The notes under the pieces: model-generated | The model's input: the letters and a program-made list of their open reading frames with translations, nothing else | Databases searched by the model: none | What the model was told of the DNA's origin: nothing | Part shown: one piece after another, positions 17,733 to 27,560 of the stretch | Numbering within the stretch: the first letter of the stretch is position 1 | Layout: every line of letters starts with the position of its first letter | Program-made: the position numbers and the translations under genes | DNA from: Lachnospiraceae bacterium | Lineage (GTDB): Bacteria; Bacillota; Clostridia; Lachnospirales; Lachnospiraceae | DNA length: 64,000 nt | NCBI GenBank assembly: GCA_017527205.1 | Contig: JAFXQK010000064.1 | Coordinates: 62,001-126,000, forward strand | Direction of reading: 5' to 3'

Positions 17733-19016
17733 ATGAAAAAGAAATTTGTAGGTTGCATTTATTTATGGCAGGGGCATGCCGTAAAAAACTTAAATGATTT
17801 GACCATTCGGGAGACGGACCCCGTTCGGCTTGCAAAGCAATATGATGAACAGGGCATTGACGAGCTGATTGTATTTGACCTCTCCAAGGGTGATCAGGAG
17901 CATGAAGCGGCCCTGGACATCATTAAGGAAATTTGCTCCGAAATTGAGTCTGACGTCATCGGTGCAGGCAACATCAAGCGCATGGAGGACGTCAAAAAGC
18001 TACTTTATGCAGGATGCAAAAAGGTCATCCTGAATTATGAACTGGAAAGCAACGTTGCACTGACGCAGGAAGTGTCACAGAAATTCGGAAAGGATAAGAT
18101 GTTGGCTTGCTTTGGCAAGGTCGAAACCATCTTTGACAATCTGAAGGTGGCAGAGGAGTTCCTCTCAGGACTTGTTCTTCTGAATCCTCACATCATTCGC
18201 GAAGTTGCAGAAATCACAAAGCTTCCCTGCATTGTCTTTATCAATCAGATTGCCCTGAACAAGCTGATCGAAATCTTTGGTCAGGAGAACGTCTGTGGCA
18301 TTACCGGTAATACAATCAATGACAACGTAAAGGAAATCCCCAGTCTAAAGGAGCTTTGCAAGGAGAATGGCATTGCGATCGAAGCCTTAGAACCTGCATT
18401 TTCCTGGGAGCAACTGAAAAAAGGAGCGGATGGTCTTGTTCCCGTAGTCGTTCAGGATTATCGCACGCTTGAGGTATTGATGGTTGCTTACATGAATGAG
18501 GAAGCTTATTATGATACCTTAAAGACCGGAAAGATGCACTATTACAGCCGTTCCCGCAAGTCACAGTGGCTCAAGGGGGAGACCAGCGGACATTTCCAAT
18601 ATGTTCGCAGTCTCACGGCAGACTGTGATTTGGATACGATTCTCGCAAAGGTGAATCAGGTAGGCGTTGCCTGCCATACAGGCGCCAGAAGCTGTTTCTT
18701 TAATGAGATCGCGAAGAAGGACTATGAGGAAGCCGATAATCCATTGCAGGTATTCGAAGAAGTCTTTGGCGTCATTAAGGATCGCAAGGTGCATCCCAAG
18801 GAAGGCTCCTATACCAATTATCTTTTTGACAAGGGAATTGACAAGATTTTGAAAAAACTCGGCGAAGAGGCAACGGAGATTGTCATCGCAGCAAAGAATC
18901 CCAATCCGAATGAAATCAAGTATGAGATTAGCGATTTCCTGTATCATATGATGGTACTGATGGCCGAAAAGGACGTCACCTGGGAGGAGATTACTACCGA
19001 ACTTGCAAATCGTTAA
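17733..19016 (+). CDS. hisIE: Fusion: degenerate HisA/HisF-like barrel + HisI + HisE
   Basis: 427 residues against about 200-220 for a normal HisIE. Residues 222-330 are phosphoribosyl-AMP cyclohydrolase (HisI): [18 protein letters not shown], metal site D297-C-D-x-D301, C314 and C321. Residues 335-425 are phosphoribosyl-ATP pyrophosphatase (HisE): [28 protein letters not shown]. Residues 1-220 resemble the HisA/HisF TIM barrel: [22 protein letters not shown] aligns with the GGGIRT segment. However, the first catalytic Asp is Tyr10 (IYL for IDL) and the second position reads ACFGK instead of an xDA/R strand. The barrel is therefore probably non-catalytic. Real hisA, hisF, hisH and hisC are not in this window. 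Confidence 0.9.
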   Translation: MKKKFVGCIYLWQGHAVKNLNDLTIRETDPVRLAKQYDEQGIDELIVFDLSKGDQEHEAALDIIKEICSEIESDVIGAGNIKRMEDVKKLLYAGCKKVILNYELESNVALTQEVSQKFGKDKMLACFGKVETIFDNLKVAEEFLSGLVLLNPHIIREVAEITKLPCIVFINQIALNKLIEIFGQENVCGITGNTINDNVKEIPSLKELCKENGIAIEALEPAFSWEQLKKGADGLVPVVVQDYRTLEVLMVAYMNEEAYYDTLKTGKMHYYSRSRKSQWLKGETSGHFQYVRSLTADCDLDTILAKVNQVGVACHTGARSCFFNEIAKKDYEEADNPLQVFEEVFGVIKDRKVHPKEGSYTNYLFDKGIDKILKKLGEEATEIVIAAKNPNPNEIKYEISDFLYHMMVLMAEKDVTWEEITTELANR

Positions 19017-19023
19017 TGCAGAA

Positions 19024-19074
19024 GGGCGATATGGATATTTTCTGATGAAGATAATACCCATATCGTCTTTTTTA
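19024..19074 (+). terminator. Rho-independent terminator of the his operon
   Basis: GGCGATATGG (19025-19034) pairs with CCATATCGTC (19058-19067), with a further inner TATTTTC/GAAGATA pairing, followed by a run of six T. It lies eight bases after the hisIE stop. Confidence 0.85.
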
Positions 19075-19140
19075 ATCCAATAATTCTTTCATACCCGGTG
19101 TTTCTCAAGATTTCCATGATTTTCGAGTGGTTCTGTGGTT

Positions 19141-19350
19141 CTAAGGAAGCTTTTCCATATTGACGTTTGCCAGAAGCTCCCGTCCACCCATGACAAGAAT
19201 TTCCTCATAATCCGTTGCCAGGCTTTCAAAAATCGTCTCTGTCTGAAAACCTTCCTTCGATAATAACTTGCTTCGATCGCAGTACATAATTCCTCCTACA
19301 AACAGCAATGTCAAAACAACTCGAAACCATTCTTTTCCTGAAAGCTTCAT
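19141..19350 (-). CDS. Possible small membrane protein, unknown
   Basis: 69 codons on the minus strand in an otherwise gene-free 583-bp gap between the his terminator and the MoxR gene. The product starts MKLSGKEWFRVVLTLLFVGG, a good single membrane anchor, with an acidic soluble tail. A GAGGA lies only one base before the ATG, which is too close for an ideal ribosome site. I do not recognise it, and it could be a chance frame. The rest of the gap holds the MoxR promoter and nothing else I can see. Confidence 0.4.
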   Translation of the reverse strand: MKLSGKEWFRVVLTLLFVGGIMYCDRSKLLSKEGFQTETIFESLATDYEEILVMGGRELLANVNMEKLP

Positions 19351-19494
19351 TCCTCATCCCACATATCGCTTTTTAATCATATTTACGTGTGTTACGGAAA
19401 ACTAGAACCACACATGTAAAGTCTTTTTCGGATAACACGAAATGGAACATCACTGTTTCTCATGCCTGACAATGCCTCACATAGCAAAATAGCA

Positions 19495-19523
19495 TTGTGT
19501 AACAAGCCAATTTGTGATAAAAT
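19495..19523 (+). promoter_or_regulatory. Probable promoter of the MoxR operon
   Basis: TTGTGT (19495-19500), 17 bp, TAAAAT (19518-19523), about 76 bp before the moxR-type start. Consensus match only. Confidence 0.5.
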
Positions 19524-19599
19524 AACATGCATAAGAAAAACAAGCTGCTGCGAAGTAGCGTGCTTTCTTTTTTAAGACGTTCAGGAGGTTTAGCAAGCA

Positions 19600-20544
19600 A
19601 TGGCAAATCGCGGAAATGAATTTTATCAAAAGCTTTTGGGAAACATGAATCAAGTAATTGTTGGCAAGGAGAAGGTACTGACGCTTTTGTTTAGCGCATT
19701 AATCGCCGGCGGTCACGTTCTCTTGGAGGACGTTCCCGGAACTGGTAAGACTAAGCTCGCAAAAGCATTGGCAAAGTCCTTTGACCTTTCGTTTTCCCGC
19801 ATTCAGTTCACGCCAGACCTTTTGCCTACGGATATTACCGGCCTAAACGTATATGATCCCAAAACGGGTGAGTTTGTTCTTCGTACCGGTCCCGTGTTTA
19901 CCAACATTTTGCTTGCAGATGAGATCAACCGTGCCACGCCGAGAACGCAGGCCGGCCTTTTGGAGGTTATGGAAGAGAAGCAGGTAACCATTGACGGCCA
20001 GACCTATCTTCCCGGCTCTCCCTTCTTTGTCATCGCTACGCAAAATCCCGTGGAAACCGCAGGTACCTTCCCTTTGCCCGAGGCGCAGCTGGATCGTTTC
20101 ATGATGAAGCTTTCCGTTGGTTTTCCCACCCATGAGGAAGAAACGGAAATCTTGATGAAATACATGGAGACGGATCCCTTGGAGACCTTGTCCTCCGTGG
20201 TGACGGAAAGCGAGCTTCAGGAAGTTCGTGCGGAAGCAAATCGAGTTTATGTTTCTCCGGCGATTTTGGATTATATCGTTCGCATGACCACGGCGACGAG
20301 AGAAAATAATGATGTTTTGATGGGTGTCAGCCCCAGAGGTACCCTTGCCCTTATGCATGCCGCTAAGGCGCACGCCTGCCTGATGGGAAGAGAATACTGT
20401 ATCCCTGATGACGTTAAAACCGTTGCCCCTGCCGTATTGACACACAGAATTATTCTAGGCTATGGCAAGAGTACGGATTGCGTCAAGTTTATTCAAGAAG
20501 TTGTTCGAAATACCATGGTTCCTACAGAGGATTTTTCGAGATGA
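19600..20544 (+). CDS. MoxR family AAA+ ATPase
   Basis: 314 residues. Walker A is EDVPGTGKTKLAKAL near 48-62, Walker B is ILLADEINRATPRTQAGLLEVMEE near 106-130, and IATQNPVETAGTFPLPEAQLDRF is the sensor region typical of MoxR proteins. These act as chaperones for maturation of von Willebrand-type or membrane complexes. ATG 19600 follows CAGGAGG. It overlaps the DUF58 gene by four bases, the classic MoxR-DUF58 pair. Confidence 0.92.
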   Translation: MANRGNEFYQKLLGNMNQVIVGKEKVLTLLFSALIAGGHVLLEDVPGTGKTKLAKALAKSFDLSFSRIQFTPDLLPTDITGLNVYDPKTGEFVLRTGPVFTNILLADEINRATPRTQAGLLEVMEEKQVTIDGQTYLPGSPFFVIATQNPVETAGTFPLPEAQLDRFMMKLSVGFPTHEEETEILMKYMETDPLETLSSVVTESELQEVRAEANRVYVSPAILDYIVRMTTATRENNDVLMGVSPRGTLALMHAAKAHACLMGREYCIPDDVKTVAPAVLTHRIILGYGKSTDCVKFIQEVVRNTMVPTEDFSR

Positions 20545-21662
20545 TCACAACCCTGTTGATTGCTGCCATCGTTCTTTTTGCCTTTTGGTATCAGCGAATA
20601 TATTACATTGATCATTGGCAGGAAGAGCTGGACGTAAACGTAAAATTTCAAGTTCCCGAAATTGCGGAGCATGGGGAGGGAAAGCTACAGATTGTTGTCG
20701 AAAACCGCAAAAAGCTTCCCCTGTCTGTTTTGATGGTAAAATTTCAGACGGATAAGCATTTGGAATTTGAAAAAAATAAGGGTTCCATTACGACGGATCA
20801 ATTCTACCATAATGACGTATTTCAGGTCGGCGGTGGAGAGAGAGTCACAAGAACCCTTCATTTTTATGGCAAAAAGCGTGGTTATTACCGTATTAACAAT
20901 ATTGACCTTTCCAGTTCTGACCTGTTTATGTCCTGCGATCTTCGCAGCTCCTTTCAGCCCTCGGAATGTATCTATGTCCTTCCGAGAGCCTGCGAAAGTC
21001 GGGATTTCCAAATGCTATTGCAACAGCTAAACGGCGAGATGATCACAAAACGCAATCTGTATGAGGATCCCTTTGAGCTTCGTGGCATTCGTGAATATCA
21101 GCCCTTCGACAGCATGCGAAGCATCAACTGGAAGGCGACGGCAAAAACCGGCAATTTCATGGTCAACCAAAAGAATTATACCTCTCCCAAGACTGTTCGA
21201 ATTTTCGTGAACATGGAGGATCACCGTCTGATCAAGGATTATGACCAGATGGAAAACACCATCCGTCTTGCGGCAGGACTTGTGAAGTACCTGCTTGAGC
21301 AGGGCATTAAGGTTGCCTTTTATTGTAACGGACTAGACGTTCTAACGAATGATCCAACACTCAAGGCGGCAAGCAAGGGAATGAATCATGCCACTGCCAT
21401 TCTTCGAAGCATGGCCCGATTGGATACCTCTAAAGAACCGACCAATTTCAACAAGCTGTTTTATCGCAGAATTTTTAGTGAGCAGGAGAATTCCCATACC
21501 TGCTTTTTGTCTACCAGCCTCGACAAAAAATTTATGGAGCTACTATGTGATTATTCCAGATCCGGACGCGTTTATTCCTGGTTTATTCCAGCCAACAAGG
21601 ATCTTGAGGTTGAAACCATTCCGCCCCTGATCCGAGGCAATTTCAAACAAATTCGGATTTAA
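20541..21662 (+). CDS. DUF58 domain protein
   Basis: 373 residues. One N-terminal membrane helix (MITTLLIAAIVLFAFWY) is followed by a beta-rich region and the DUF58 core DPFELRGIREYQPFDSMRSI, with a characteristic NWKATAKTG segment. The start is ATG 20541, in the ATGA overlap with the MoxR stop; an upstream in-frame start would give a false extension. DUF58 proteins are membrane partners of MoxR ATPases. Function unknown beyond that. Confidence 0.88.
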   Translation: MITTLLIAAIVLFAFWYQRIYYIDHWQEELDVNVKFQVPEIAEHGEGKLQIVVENRKKLPLSVLMVKFQTDKHLEFEKNKGSITTDQFYHNDVFQVGGGERVTRTLHFYGKKRGYYRINNIDLSSSDLFMSCDLRSSFQPSECIYVLPRACESRDFQMLLQQLNGEMITKRNLYEDPFELRGIREYQPFDSMRSINWKATAKTGNFMVNQKNYTSPKTVRIFVNMEDHRLIKDYDQMENTIRLAAGLVKYLLEQGIKVAFYCNGLDVLTNDPTLKAASKGMNHATAILRSMARLDTSKEPTNFNKLFYRRIFSEQENSHTCFLSTSLDKKFMELLCDYSRSGRVYSWFIPANKDLEVETIPPLIRGNFKQIRI

Positions 21663-21701
21663 TTTATCGCGAAGCGAATTCATTAGAAAGGAGAGGAGCC
21701 C

Positions 21702-22946
21702 ATGAAGCAAATAAAAATTATTGCGTTAAGAGAGTTTTTGGCTACTCAGGCGAATCACTGGGCTTTTTTCCCAATCATTATTTTATTCTCTGACGCGCCA
21801 AAACCATCCGCATTTAACCTGCTTTGCTGGTTCTTTTTGGGTTTTATGCCCTTCCTTTTGTTTTTTGCAAGAGAATTTGTACAAAGTCTGTTGTTGCAAA
21901 TTGTTTTGTTCCCCATCTGTGCCGGGATTTTGTATCTGATGCCGATCGATCCCCCATTCCTAAAGGCCTCTTATCTGTTCTTTTCCGCGGCATACCTGAT
22001 GGCTTCCCTGCTGAAGATGATCAAACGGGATGATCATGCAACGAGGATCTTTCCTTTTTTTGTTCCACTAGGCATCAATTTAGTGCTTGGCATGATTGTT
22101 GCCTTCGTACATAGTTTTCATTTTTCATTTTTCATGCATTTTGCCGCCATACTTTCAATTACCTGCTCGCTCATGGCAAACTATGTCAGCAGTTATTTGA
22201 TTTATGTTCGCCGTAATGAAGAAACGGCTTCTAATATGCCCAAGGTAAAGATTTTTCATTCTGGTGCAAAATCGGCCTTTATGTATGTCGCACTCCTCAT
22301 CGTTCCACTGATCTTCATTGCTTCCTTTTCCGTATCCGATGATTTCTTTCAGATGATCAGGTATTGGTTTCGGAGTATGATGAAGGCAATTTTCTCAAAA
22401 ATTAACGCGACGCCAGACGAACGCAATACACATCTTCAGGATGGTCCGGCTACAGATCCTACACAGATGCCAACATTACCCAATGGACAACCATCTTTCT
22501 TTTGGCGTGTTTTAGAGGTCATCGTATTTGCCATTGTCATTCTGTTGATCGTCTATGCATTGGGAACGATTATCCTGAAAATCATCCATGCATTGTCCTC
22601 TCGGCGCAGAACAAAGCTACTGATGGAAGCCGAGGAAGAAACCGAAGATCTAGATCTACACGAAGAGCTCAAGGAACATAACAGTTCTAAAGAGCCCGAA
22701 GAAAATGAATCCTTGCTTTCTCCGAGACAGCGTATCCGAAGAATGTATCGCAGGAAGGCATTGTCTACGCAAAAGGAGATTTATGAACTGAATCGCATGA
22801 CGGCAAGAGAGGTCGCAATGGAAGAGAAGAATCCGGAAATTGCAACAGTCTATGAAAAAGCCAGGTATTCTGAATTGCCTTGCACGAAGGAAGACGTAAC
22901 ACAGATGCAGGCTGCCTGCAGGAGGAAACAAACGAGTGAAGCATGA
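21702..22946 (+). CDS. Multi-pass membrane protein with DUF4129-like C-terminus
   Basis: 414 residues. About seven hydrophobic segments lie between residues 20 and 215, then a soluble loop, another helix near 268-292, and an acidic, charged cytoplasmic tail. The tail's YEKARYSELPCTKEDV resembles the end of DUF4129 domains, which occur with MoxR and DUF58, often fused to a transglutaminase. No transglutaminase domain is visible here. Start ATG 21702 follows AAAGGAGAGGAG. The last 11 bp overlap the radical SAM gene. Confidence 0.75.
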   Translation: MKQIKIIALREFLATQANHWAFFPIIILFSDAPKPSAFNLLCWFFLGFMPFLLFFAREFVQSLLLQIVLFPICAGILYLMPIDPPFLKASYLFFSAAYLMASLLKMIKRDDHATRIFPFFVPLGINLVLGMIVAFVHSFHFSFFMHFAAILSITCSLMANYVSSYLIYVRRNEETASNMPKVKIFHSGAKSAFMYVALLIVPLIFIASFSVSDDFFQMIRYWFRSMMKAIFSKINATPDERNTHLQDGPATDPTQMPTLPNGQPSFFWRVLEVIVFAIVILLIVYALGTIILKIIHALSSRRRTKLLMEAEEETEDLDLHEELKEHNSSKEPEENESLLSPRQRIRRMYRRKALSTQKEIYELNRMTAREVAMEEKNPEIATVYEKARYSELPCTKEDVTQMQAACRRKQTSEA

Positions 22947-24825
22947 TCATCTAGCACTAAGTAATGACATTTTGATGCAGATTGAGAAACCTGCAAGATA
23001 TATAGGTCGGGAATATAATTCCGTGACAAAGGATTTGAGTGAGGTGGACGTTCGATTTGCCATGTGCTTTCCTGACGTTTATGAAATCGGCATGTCTCAT
23101 TTAGGAATTCAGATCCTTTATGACATGTTTAATGGCATGGACGGCGTATGGTGTGAGAGAGTCTATTCCCCTTGGCTTGATTTGGATGCCATTATGCGCA
23201 GGGAGCAGATTCCACTGTTTGCACTGGAATCACAGGATCCGATCAAAGATTTCGATTTTCTTGGCATTACCATCCAGTATGAAATGTGTTATACCAATAT
23301 TCTGCAGGTGCTTGACCTGGCACAGATTCCGTTGCTTTCGAAGGATCGCGGGAATGACGTTCCCATAGTCATTGGGGGCGGTCCATGCACTTATAATCCG
23401 GAACCGATTGCGGACTTTTTCGATCTTTTCTATATCGGAGAAGGCGAGACGCGTTATGCAGAGCTGATTGCGCTTTATCGTCAGCATAAAAAAGCCGGCT
23501 TTGACCGCAAAGCATTTCTTCGGGAGGCATCCCATATTCCGGGAATGTACGTCCCCTCCCTATATGAGGTAACCTATAACGAGGATGGTACCTTAAAGGC
23601 TTTTCTGCCATTATTTGAGGACGTTCCGGCGACGATCCTAAAGGAAGTGGAGATGGACCTATCGAATACCTACTATCCCATGAAGCCGCTTGTGCCTTAC
23701 GTAAAAATCACGCAGGATCGCGTGGTTTTAGAAATTCAAAGAGGCTGTATTCGAGGCTGCCGCTTTTGTCAGGCCGGTCAATTATATAGACCGGTACGTG
23801 AAAGGGATTTGGAGAAGCTCAAGGAATATGCCGTGACCATGCTGAAAAACACGGGTCATGAGGAGCTGACGCTTAGTTCCTTAAGCTCGAGTGATTATTC
23901 GCATCTTCCTGAGCTCATTGATTACTTGATTGATGAATGTAACAAAAAGCACGTGAACATTTCCCTGCCAAGCCTTCGCATTGACGCCTTTTCTCTTGAC
24001 GTCATGAGCAAGGTACAGGACGTCAAAAAGTCTTCCTTGACCTTTGCTCCGGAAGCGGGAAGTCAAAGACTTAGAAACGTCATCAATAAGGGCCTTACGG
24101 AAGAAATCATTCTGAAGGGTGCACATTTGGCCTTTGAGGGCGGTTGGACGCGCGTGAAGCTCTATTTCATGTTGGGTCAGCCTACCGAAACGGAGGAGGA
24201 CATTCGCGGCATTGCTGAGCTTTGTAATAAAATTGCTGCGGAATTCTTCGATACCGTACCGAAAGAAAAACGCGTGAATGGCCGCGTGCAGATTGTAGCG
24301 AGCACCTCCTTCTTTGTGCCAAAGCCCTTTACTCCTTTCCAATGGGCTCCGCAGTGCACGAAGGAACAATTTGTCGAAAAGGCTTATTTTACGCGTAAAT
24401 GCATTTCTGAACAACTCAATCAGAAGAGCATCAAGTACAACTGGCATGAGGCGGATGCAAGTGTCATGGAGGGCGTACTTGCCAGAGGCGACAGAAGGCT
24501 GAATGAAGTCATTCTCAAGGTCTATCAGAAGGGATGCTTTTATGATGCCTGGAGTGAGTATTATAAACACCAGGTTTGGCTGGATACGATTTCGGAATGT
24601 GGCCTGACACCAGAGTTTTATACCTCAAGACCTCGTTCCTTAGACGAAATTTTCCCTTGGGATTTCATTGATGCAGGCGTTACGAAGGAATTCCTTAAGA
24701 GAGAATGGATAAAAGCGCAGAAGGAAACCATTTCTGAAAATTGTAAGCTAAAATGTCAAGGCTGCGGCGCTGCGAGATTTGGCGGCGGCATTTGTTTTGA
24801 AGAAAGGTCGGCAGATCATGAGTGA
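22936..24825 (+). CDS. TIGR03960-type radical SAM protein
   Basis: 629 residues. The N-terminal third resembles a B12-binding-like domain (DVYEIGMSHLGIQILYDM, then GGGPCTYNPEPIADFFD and IGEGE). The radical SAM core has the cluster motif RGCIRGCRFCQAG (C-x3-C-x2-C) and APEAGSQRLRNVINKG. A C-terminal Cys group (CKLKCQGCGA) may bind a further cluster or Zn. Start is GTG 22936 inside the preceding gene. Its eight-base overlap with the DUF2344 gene matches the standard pairing in Clostridia. The reaction is unknown; placement next to RNase G hints at RNA or ribosome work. Confidence 0.88.
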   Translation: MKHDHLALSNDILMQIEKPARYIGREYNSVTKDLSEVDVRFAMCFPDVYEIGMSHLGIQILYDMFNGMDGVWCERVYSPWLDLDAIMRREQIPLFALESQDPIKDFDFLGITIQYEMCYTNILQVLDLAQIPLLSKDRGNDVPIVIGGGPCTYNPEPIADFFDLFYIGEGETRYAELIALYRQHKKAGFDRKAFLREASHIPGMYVPSLYEVTYNEDGTLKAFLPLFEDVPATILKEVEMDLSNTYYPMKPLVPYVKITQDRVVLEIQRGCIRGCRFCQAGQLYRPVRERDLEKLKEYAVTMLKNTGHEELTLSSLSSSDYSHLPELIDYLIDECNKKHVNISLPSLRIDAFSLDVMSKVQDVKKSSLTFAPEAGSQRLRNVINKGLTEEIILKGAHLAFEGGWTRVKLYFMLGQPTETEEDIRGIAELCNKIAAEFFDTVPKEKRVNGRVQIVASTSFFVPKPFTPFQWAPQCTKEQFVEKAYFTRKCISEQLNQKSIKYNWHEADASVMEGVLARGDRRLNEVILKVYQKGCFYDAWSEYYKHQVWLDTISECGLTPEFYTSRPRSLDEIFPWDFIDAGVTKEFLKREWIKAQKETISENCKLKCQGCGAARFGGGICFEERSADHE

Positions 24826-25570
24826 TCATTTGAAGCTTCGAATCAAATTTCAAAAGACGGGAGCCATTCGATATATTGGTCATCTCGACGTCATGCGTTT
24901 TTTTCAAAAGTGTCTTCGCAGGGCGGAGATTGACGTCTGTTATACGACTGGCTTTAGCCCACATCAAATTCTGACCTTTGCTGCTCCCCTGAGCGTCGGT
25001 TTGGAAAGCTATGGCGAGTACATGGACGTGGAGGTGCATTCCGCAACCAGCTCTGCAGAGGTTGTCCAACGCTTAAATGCCGCGAGTGTTCCTGAAATTC
25101 GCATTGTCAGTGCTAAGCTATTGCCTGAGGGTGCGGAAAATGCCATGGCGAGCGTTGCCGCCGCCAGATATTTTGTAACCTTCGCAGATGGACGCACACC
25201 AGCCATTTTCAGAGAGGAAAATGGCAGAATTCGAGAGGCATTGCTCGCCTTTCTTGCAAAGGAAGCCATACCCTACGTAAAGGAAAGTAAAAAAGGAACG
25301 CGTGAAGTAGATTTAAGGGCTGGAATCTTTGAGCTTTCTTGGAACGAGGAGAAAAAGGGTCTGGAAATGCTGCTTGATGCCTCCAGCGGAGATAACGTAA
25401 AGCCTTCTCAGGTTTTAGATGCTTTTTTGGCTCAATGGGACGAAAAACTGATCGACAATAGTCTATGTATCACCAGATTAGACATTTATACAAGAAAACA
25501 AGGTTTGGAGGATGGAACCCCCGGGAGCTTTCTCTCCATGAATGAGGTAGGAAAGGAATTTTCGTTTTAA
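24818..25570 (+). CDS. TIGR03936/DUF2344 family radical SAM-associated protein
   Basis: 250 residues. The start LKLRIKFQKTGAIRYIGHLD and the segment RRAEIDVCYTTGFSPHQILTFAAPLSVGLES are diagnostic. In many bacteria this domain is fused to the C-terminus of the TIGR03960 radical SAM protein; here it is a separate overlapping gene. I choose ATG 24818 over an upstream in-frame start that would run further into the previous gene. Function unknown. Confidence 0.88.
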   Translation: MSDHLKLRIKFQKTGAIRYIGHLDVMRFFQKCLRRAEIDVCYTTGFSPHQILTFAAPLSVGLESYGEYMDVEVHSATSSAEVVQRLNAASVPEIRIVSAKLLPEGAENAMASVAAARYFVTFADGRTPAIFREENGRIREALLAFLAKEAIPYVKESKKGTREVDLRAGIFELSWNEEKKGLEMLLDASSGDNVKPSQVLDAFLAQWDEKLIDNSLCITRLDIYTRKQGLEDGTPGSFLSMNEVGKEFSF

Positions 25571-25595
25571 TTACCAGTAAAGGAATGGAATAACC

Positions 25596-26885
25596 ATGAA
25601 CGGGAAACTGATCTTTACAAAAGTGAATGAACGACGTTGCGCCGTGTTAATGCGAGATCAAAAGCTGATGGCCGCTTCTTTTCAGGGCGAAAAGGAGAAG
25701 ATCACTGGCGGTATTTACGTAGCAAGAATCAGAGACGTCGTGAAGGATCTGAATGCTTGCTTTGCGGAAATTGAAAAGGGCATCGTTTGTTTTTTGCCCG
25801 GAACGCAGATGCAGACCCCATATTATTTAAGCGGCTCGGAAAATGCTTCCATCAAATCAGGGCGAAAACCGCGCCAGGGGGATCTGATCCTTGTTCAAGG
25901 CATTCGCGAAGCACAAAAGACCAAGCAGCCTGCCGTGACTACAAAAATTTCTATTTCTAATCGCTTTTTTGTGCTTGCCCTTGGTTCCAATAAAACCAAT
26001 TTTTCGACAAAGCTTCCTGCCCAGAGAAAAAATGAATTGCGTGAAGAAATTTGTATTGGAAAATACTTTGATGAGGACGGAAACTTAAAGCCATGGACCT
26101 GGGCCGAAGGAGACTGTGAGTTTTTAGATCGGTTTCCTTCCGTTGGATTGATTGTTCGGACGGAATGTCGCGAGGTACCAGGTCAAGTTCTTCGCGGGGC
26201 TTTAGAGAGCTTAATTCAGGAGTTTTATCAGCTGCTGAAAAATGCATTTTATCGCAGTGCGTTTACCTGTGTCAGAAAGCCGCCCAGCCCTTGGCAGGAT
26301 GCCATCAATCATTTTGTTCTTCCGGAAGAATATGAAGAGATCGTGACGGATGACCTTGAATTATATGAAGAAATGCAGGGAGCAGAAATCATTCCCGCTG
26401 GAAAGCAAATTCGGTTTTATAACGATGGCAGTTATCCCTTGGAAAAGCTCTACAGCCTCTCTTCAAAGCTTGAGGATGCCCTCAGCACGCGTATTTGGCT
26501 CAAATCGGGCGCATATATTATTATCGAGCCAACAGAAGCATTAACCGTAATTGACGTCAATTCGGGCAAATATGAGGCTCACAAGGGGGAACAGGATTAT
26601 TATCGTGACATCAATATGGAGGCAGCGGCTGAAATCGCCTACCAGATTCGGCTTCGAAATCTCTCCGGAATGATTTTGATTGACTTTATCAACATGAATC
26701 AGTCTCAGGATCAGGAAGATTTAATCAAAGAAATGCAACGTTTATTACAGAGAGATCGCGTAAAGACCTGTGTTGTTGATTTTACAAGGCTAGGGCTCAT
26801 GGAAATCACGCGCATGAAAACCGTTCCGCCCTTATTGGAGCAGGCAAAAAAATATCGATATCCTTTACCCAAAAAAATGAATTGA
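25596..26885 (+). CDS. rng: Ribonuclease E/G family endoribonuclease
   Basis: 429 residues, short form without the RNase E C-terminal scaffold. An S1-like RNA-binding region lies near 35-110 (YVARIRDVVKDLNACFAEI, RQGDLILVQ). The catalytic Mg-binding aspartates are in TVIDVNSGK near 320 and MILIDFINM near 358. I see no CPxCxG Zn-link after the active site. It processes rRNA and mRNA 5' monophosphate ends. In many Clostridia this gene sits directly before rplU; here rplU is about 12 kb away on the other strand. Confidence 0.9.
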   Translation: MNGKLIFTKVNERRCAVLMRDQKLMAASFQGEKEKITGGIYVARIRDVVKDLNACFAEIEKGIVCFLPGTQMQTPYYLSGSENASIKSGRKPRQGDLILVQGIREAQKTKQPAVTTKISISNRFFVLALGSNKTNFSTKLPAQRKNELREEICIGKYFDEDGNLKPWTWAEGDCEFLDRFPSVGLIVRTECREVPGQVLRGALESLIQEFYQLLKNAFYRSAFTCVRKPPSPWQDAINHFVLPEEYEEIVTDDLELYEEMQGAEIIPAGKQIRFYNDGSYPLEKLYSLSSKLEDALSTRIWLKSGAYIIIEPTEALTVIDVNSGKYEAHKGEQDYYRDINMEAAAEIAYQIRLRNLSGMILIDFINMNQSQDQEDLIKEMQRLLQRDRVKTCVVDFTRLGLMEITRMKTVPPLLEQAKKYRYPLPKKMN

Positions 26886-26896
26886 GGCCGAAGATC

Positions 26897-27454
26897 ATGA
26901 AATTGTTATCCTTGGAAAAGGTAAAAGATGGAAAATATTTAAAGAATTATGAGTTAACCTATCTGAATAAATCGGGCCGGGAAAAAACCTATGAGATCGT
27001 AAGCCGAAGGGAGCTTTCCTCTCCGGAGGAGCTCGGTACCTGTCCCAGCGGTGTTTCCATCGTAGCAACCATGGGCGATCAGTTTTTACTGTTAAAGGAA
27101 TTTCGCATGGGCGTTAATCAGGAAATCTATAATCTCTGCGCCGGCATGACGGAAGAAGGGGAGAGCATTGAAGCTTGCATTCACAGGGAATTATATGAAG
27201 AAACCGGCCTTAGGGTAAAAGAAATCAAAAAGATTTTGCCGCCTTCCTTTGCGGCCGTTGCCATTTCTGACGTAACAACGCATTTGGCTTTTGTGGAAGT
27301 AGAGGGTGAAATCTGTGCGAAACATTTATCTGAAAACGAGCAGATTAAAGCTGCCTTTTATGACAAGGAAACATTAATGAACATGATTATGTCTGGGGCA
27401 TCCTTTAGCTCCAGGGCTCAGGTCACGGCATATTTTTTCTGTAACAATGGCTAG
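26897..27454 (+). CDS. Nudix hydrolase (ADP-ribose pyrophosphatase-like)
   Basis: 185 residues. The Nudix box is complete: G-x5-E-x7-REL-x-EE-x-GL, read as GMTEEGESIEA then CIHRELYEETGL near 93-115. The flanking layout (a beta-sheet start, PPSFAAVAISDVTTHLAFVEV after the box) fits the ADP-sugar pyrophosphatase group. ATG 26897 is taken as start; a TTG at 26882 lies in the end of the RNase gene. Substrate is uncertain. Confidence 0.85.
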   Translation: MKLLSLEKVKDGKYLKNYELTYLNKSGREKTYEIVSRRELSSPEELGTCPSGVSIVATMGDQFLLLKEFRMGVNQEIYNLCAGMTEEGESIEACIHRELYEETGLRVKEIKKILPPSFAAVAISDVTTHLAFVEVEGEICAKHLSENEQIKAAFYDKETLMNMIMSGASFSSRAQVTAYFFCNNG

Positions 27455-27560
27455 GATCAGGAAGGTTATTAAAAGAAAGTTTTTGCATCATATGCGAGAA
27501 TGCAGTCATATATGTGACCTATAGAGAATAGGAAGGAAATAATGTCAGGAGAATTTAGGC

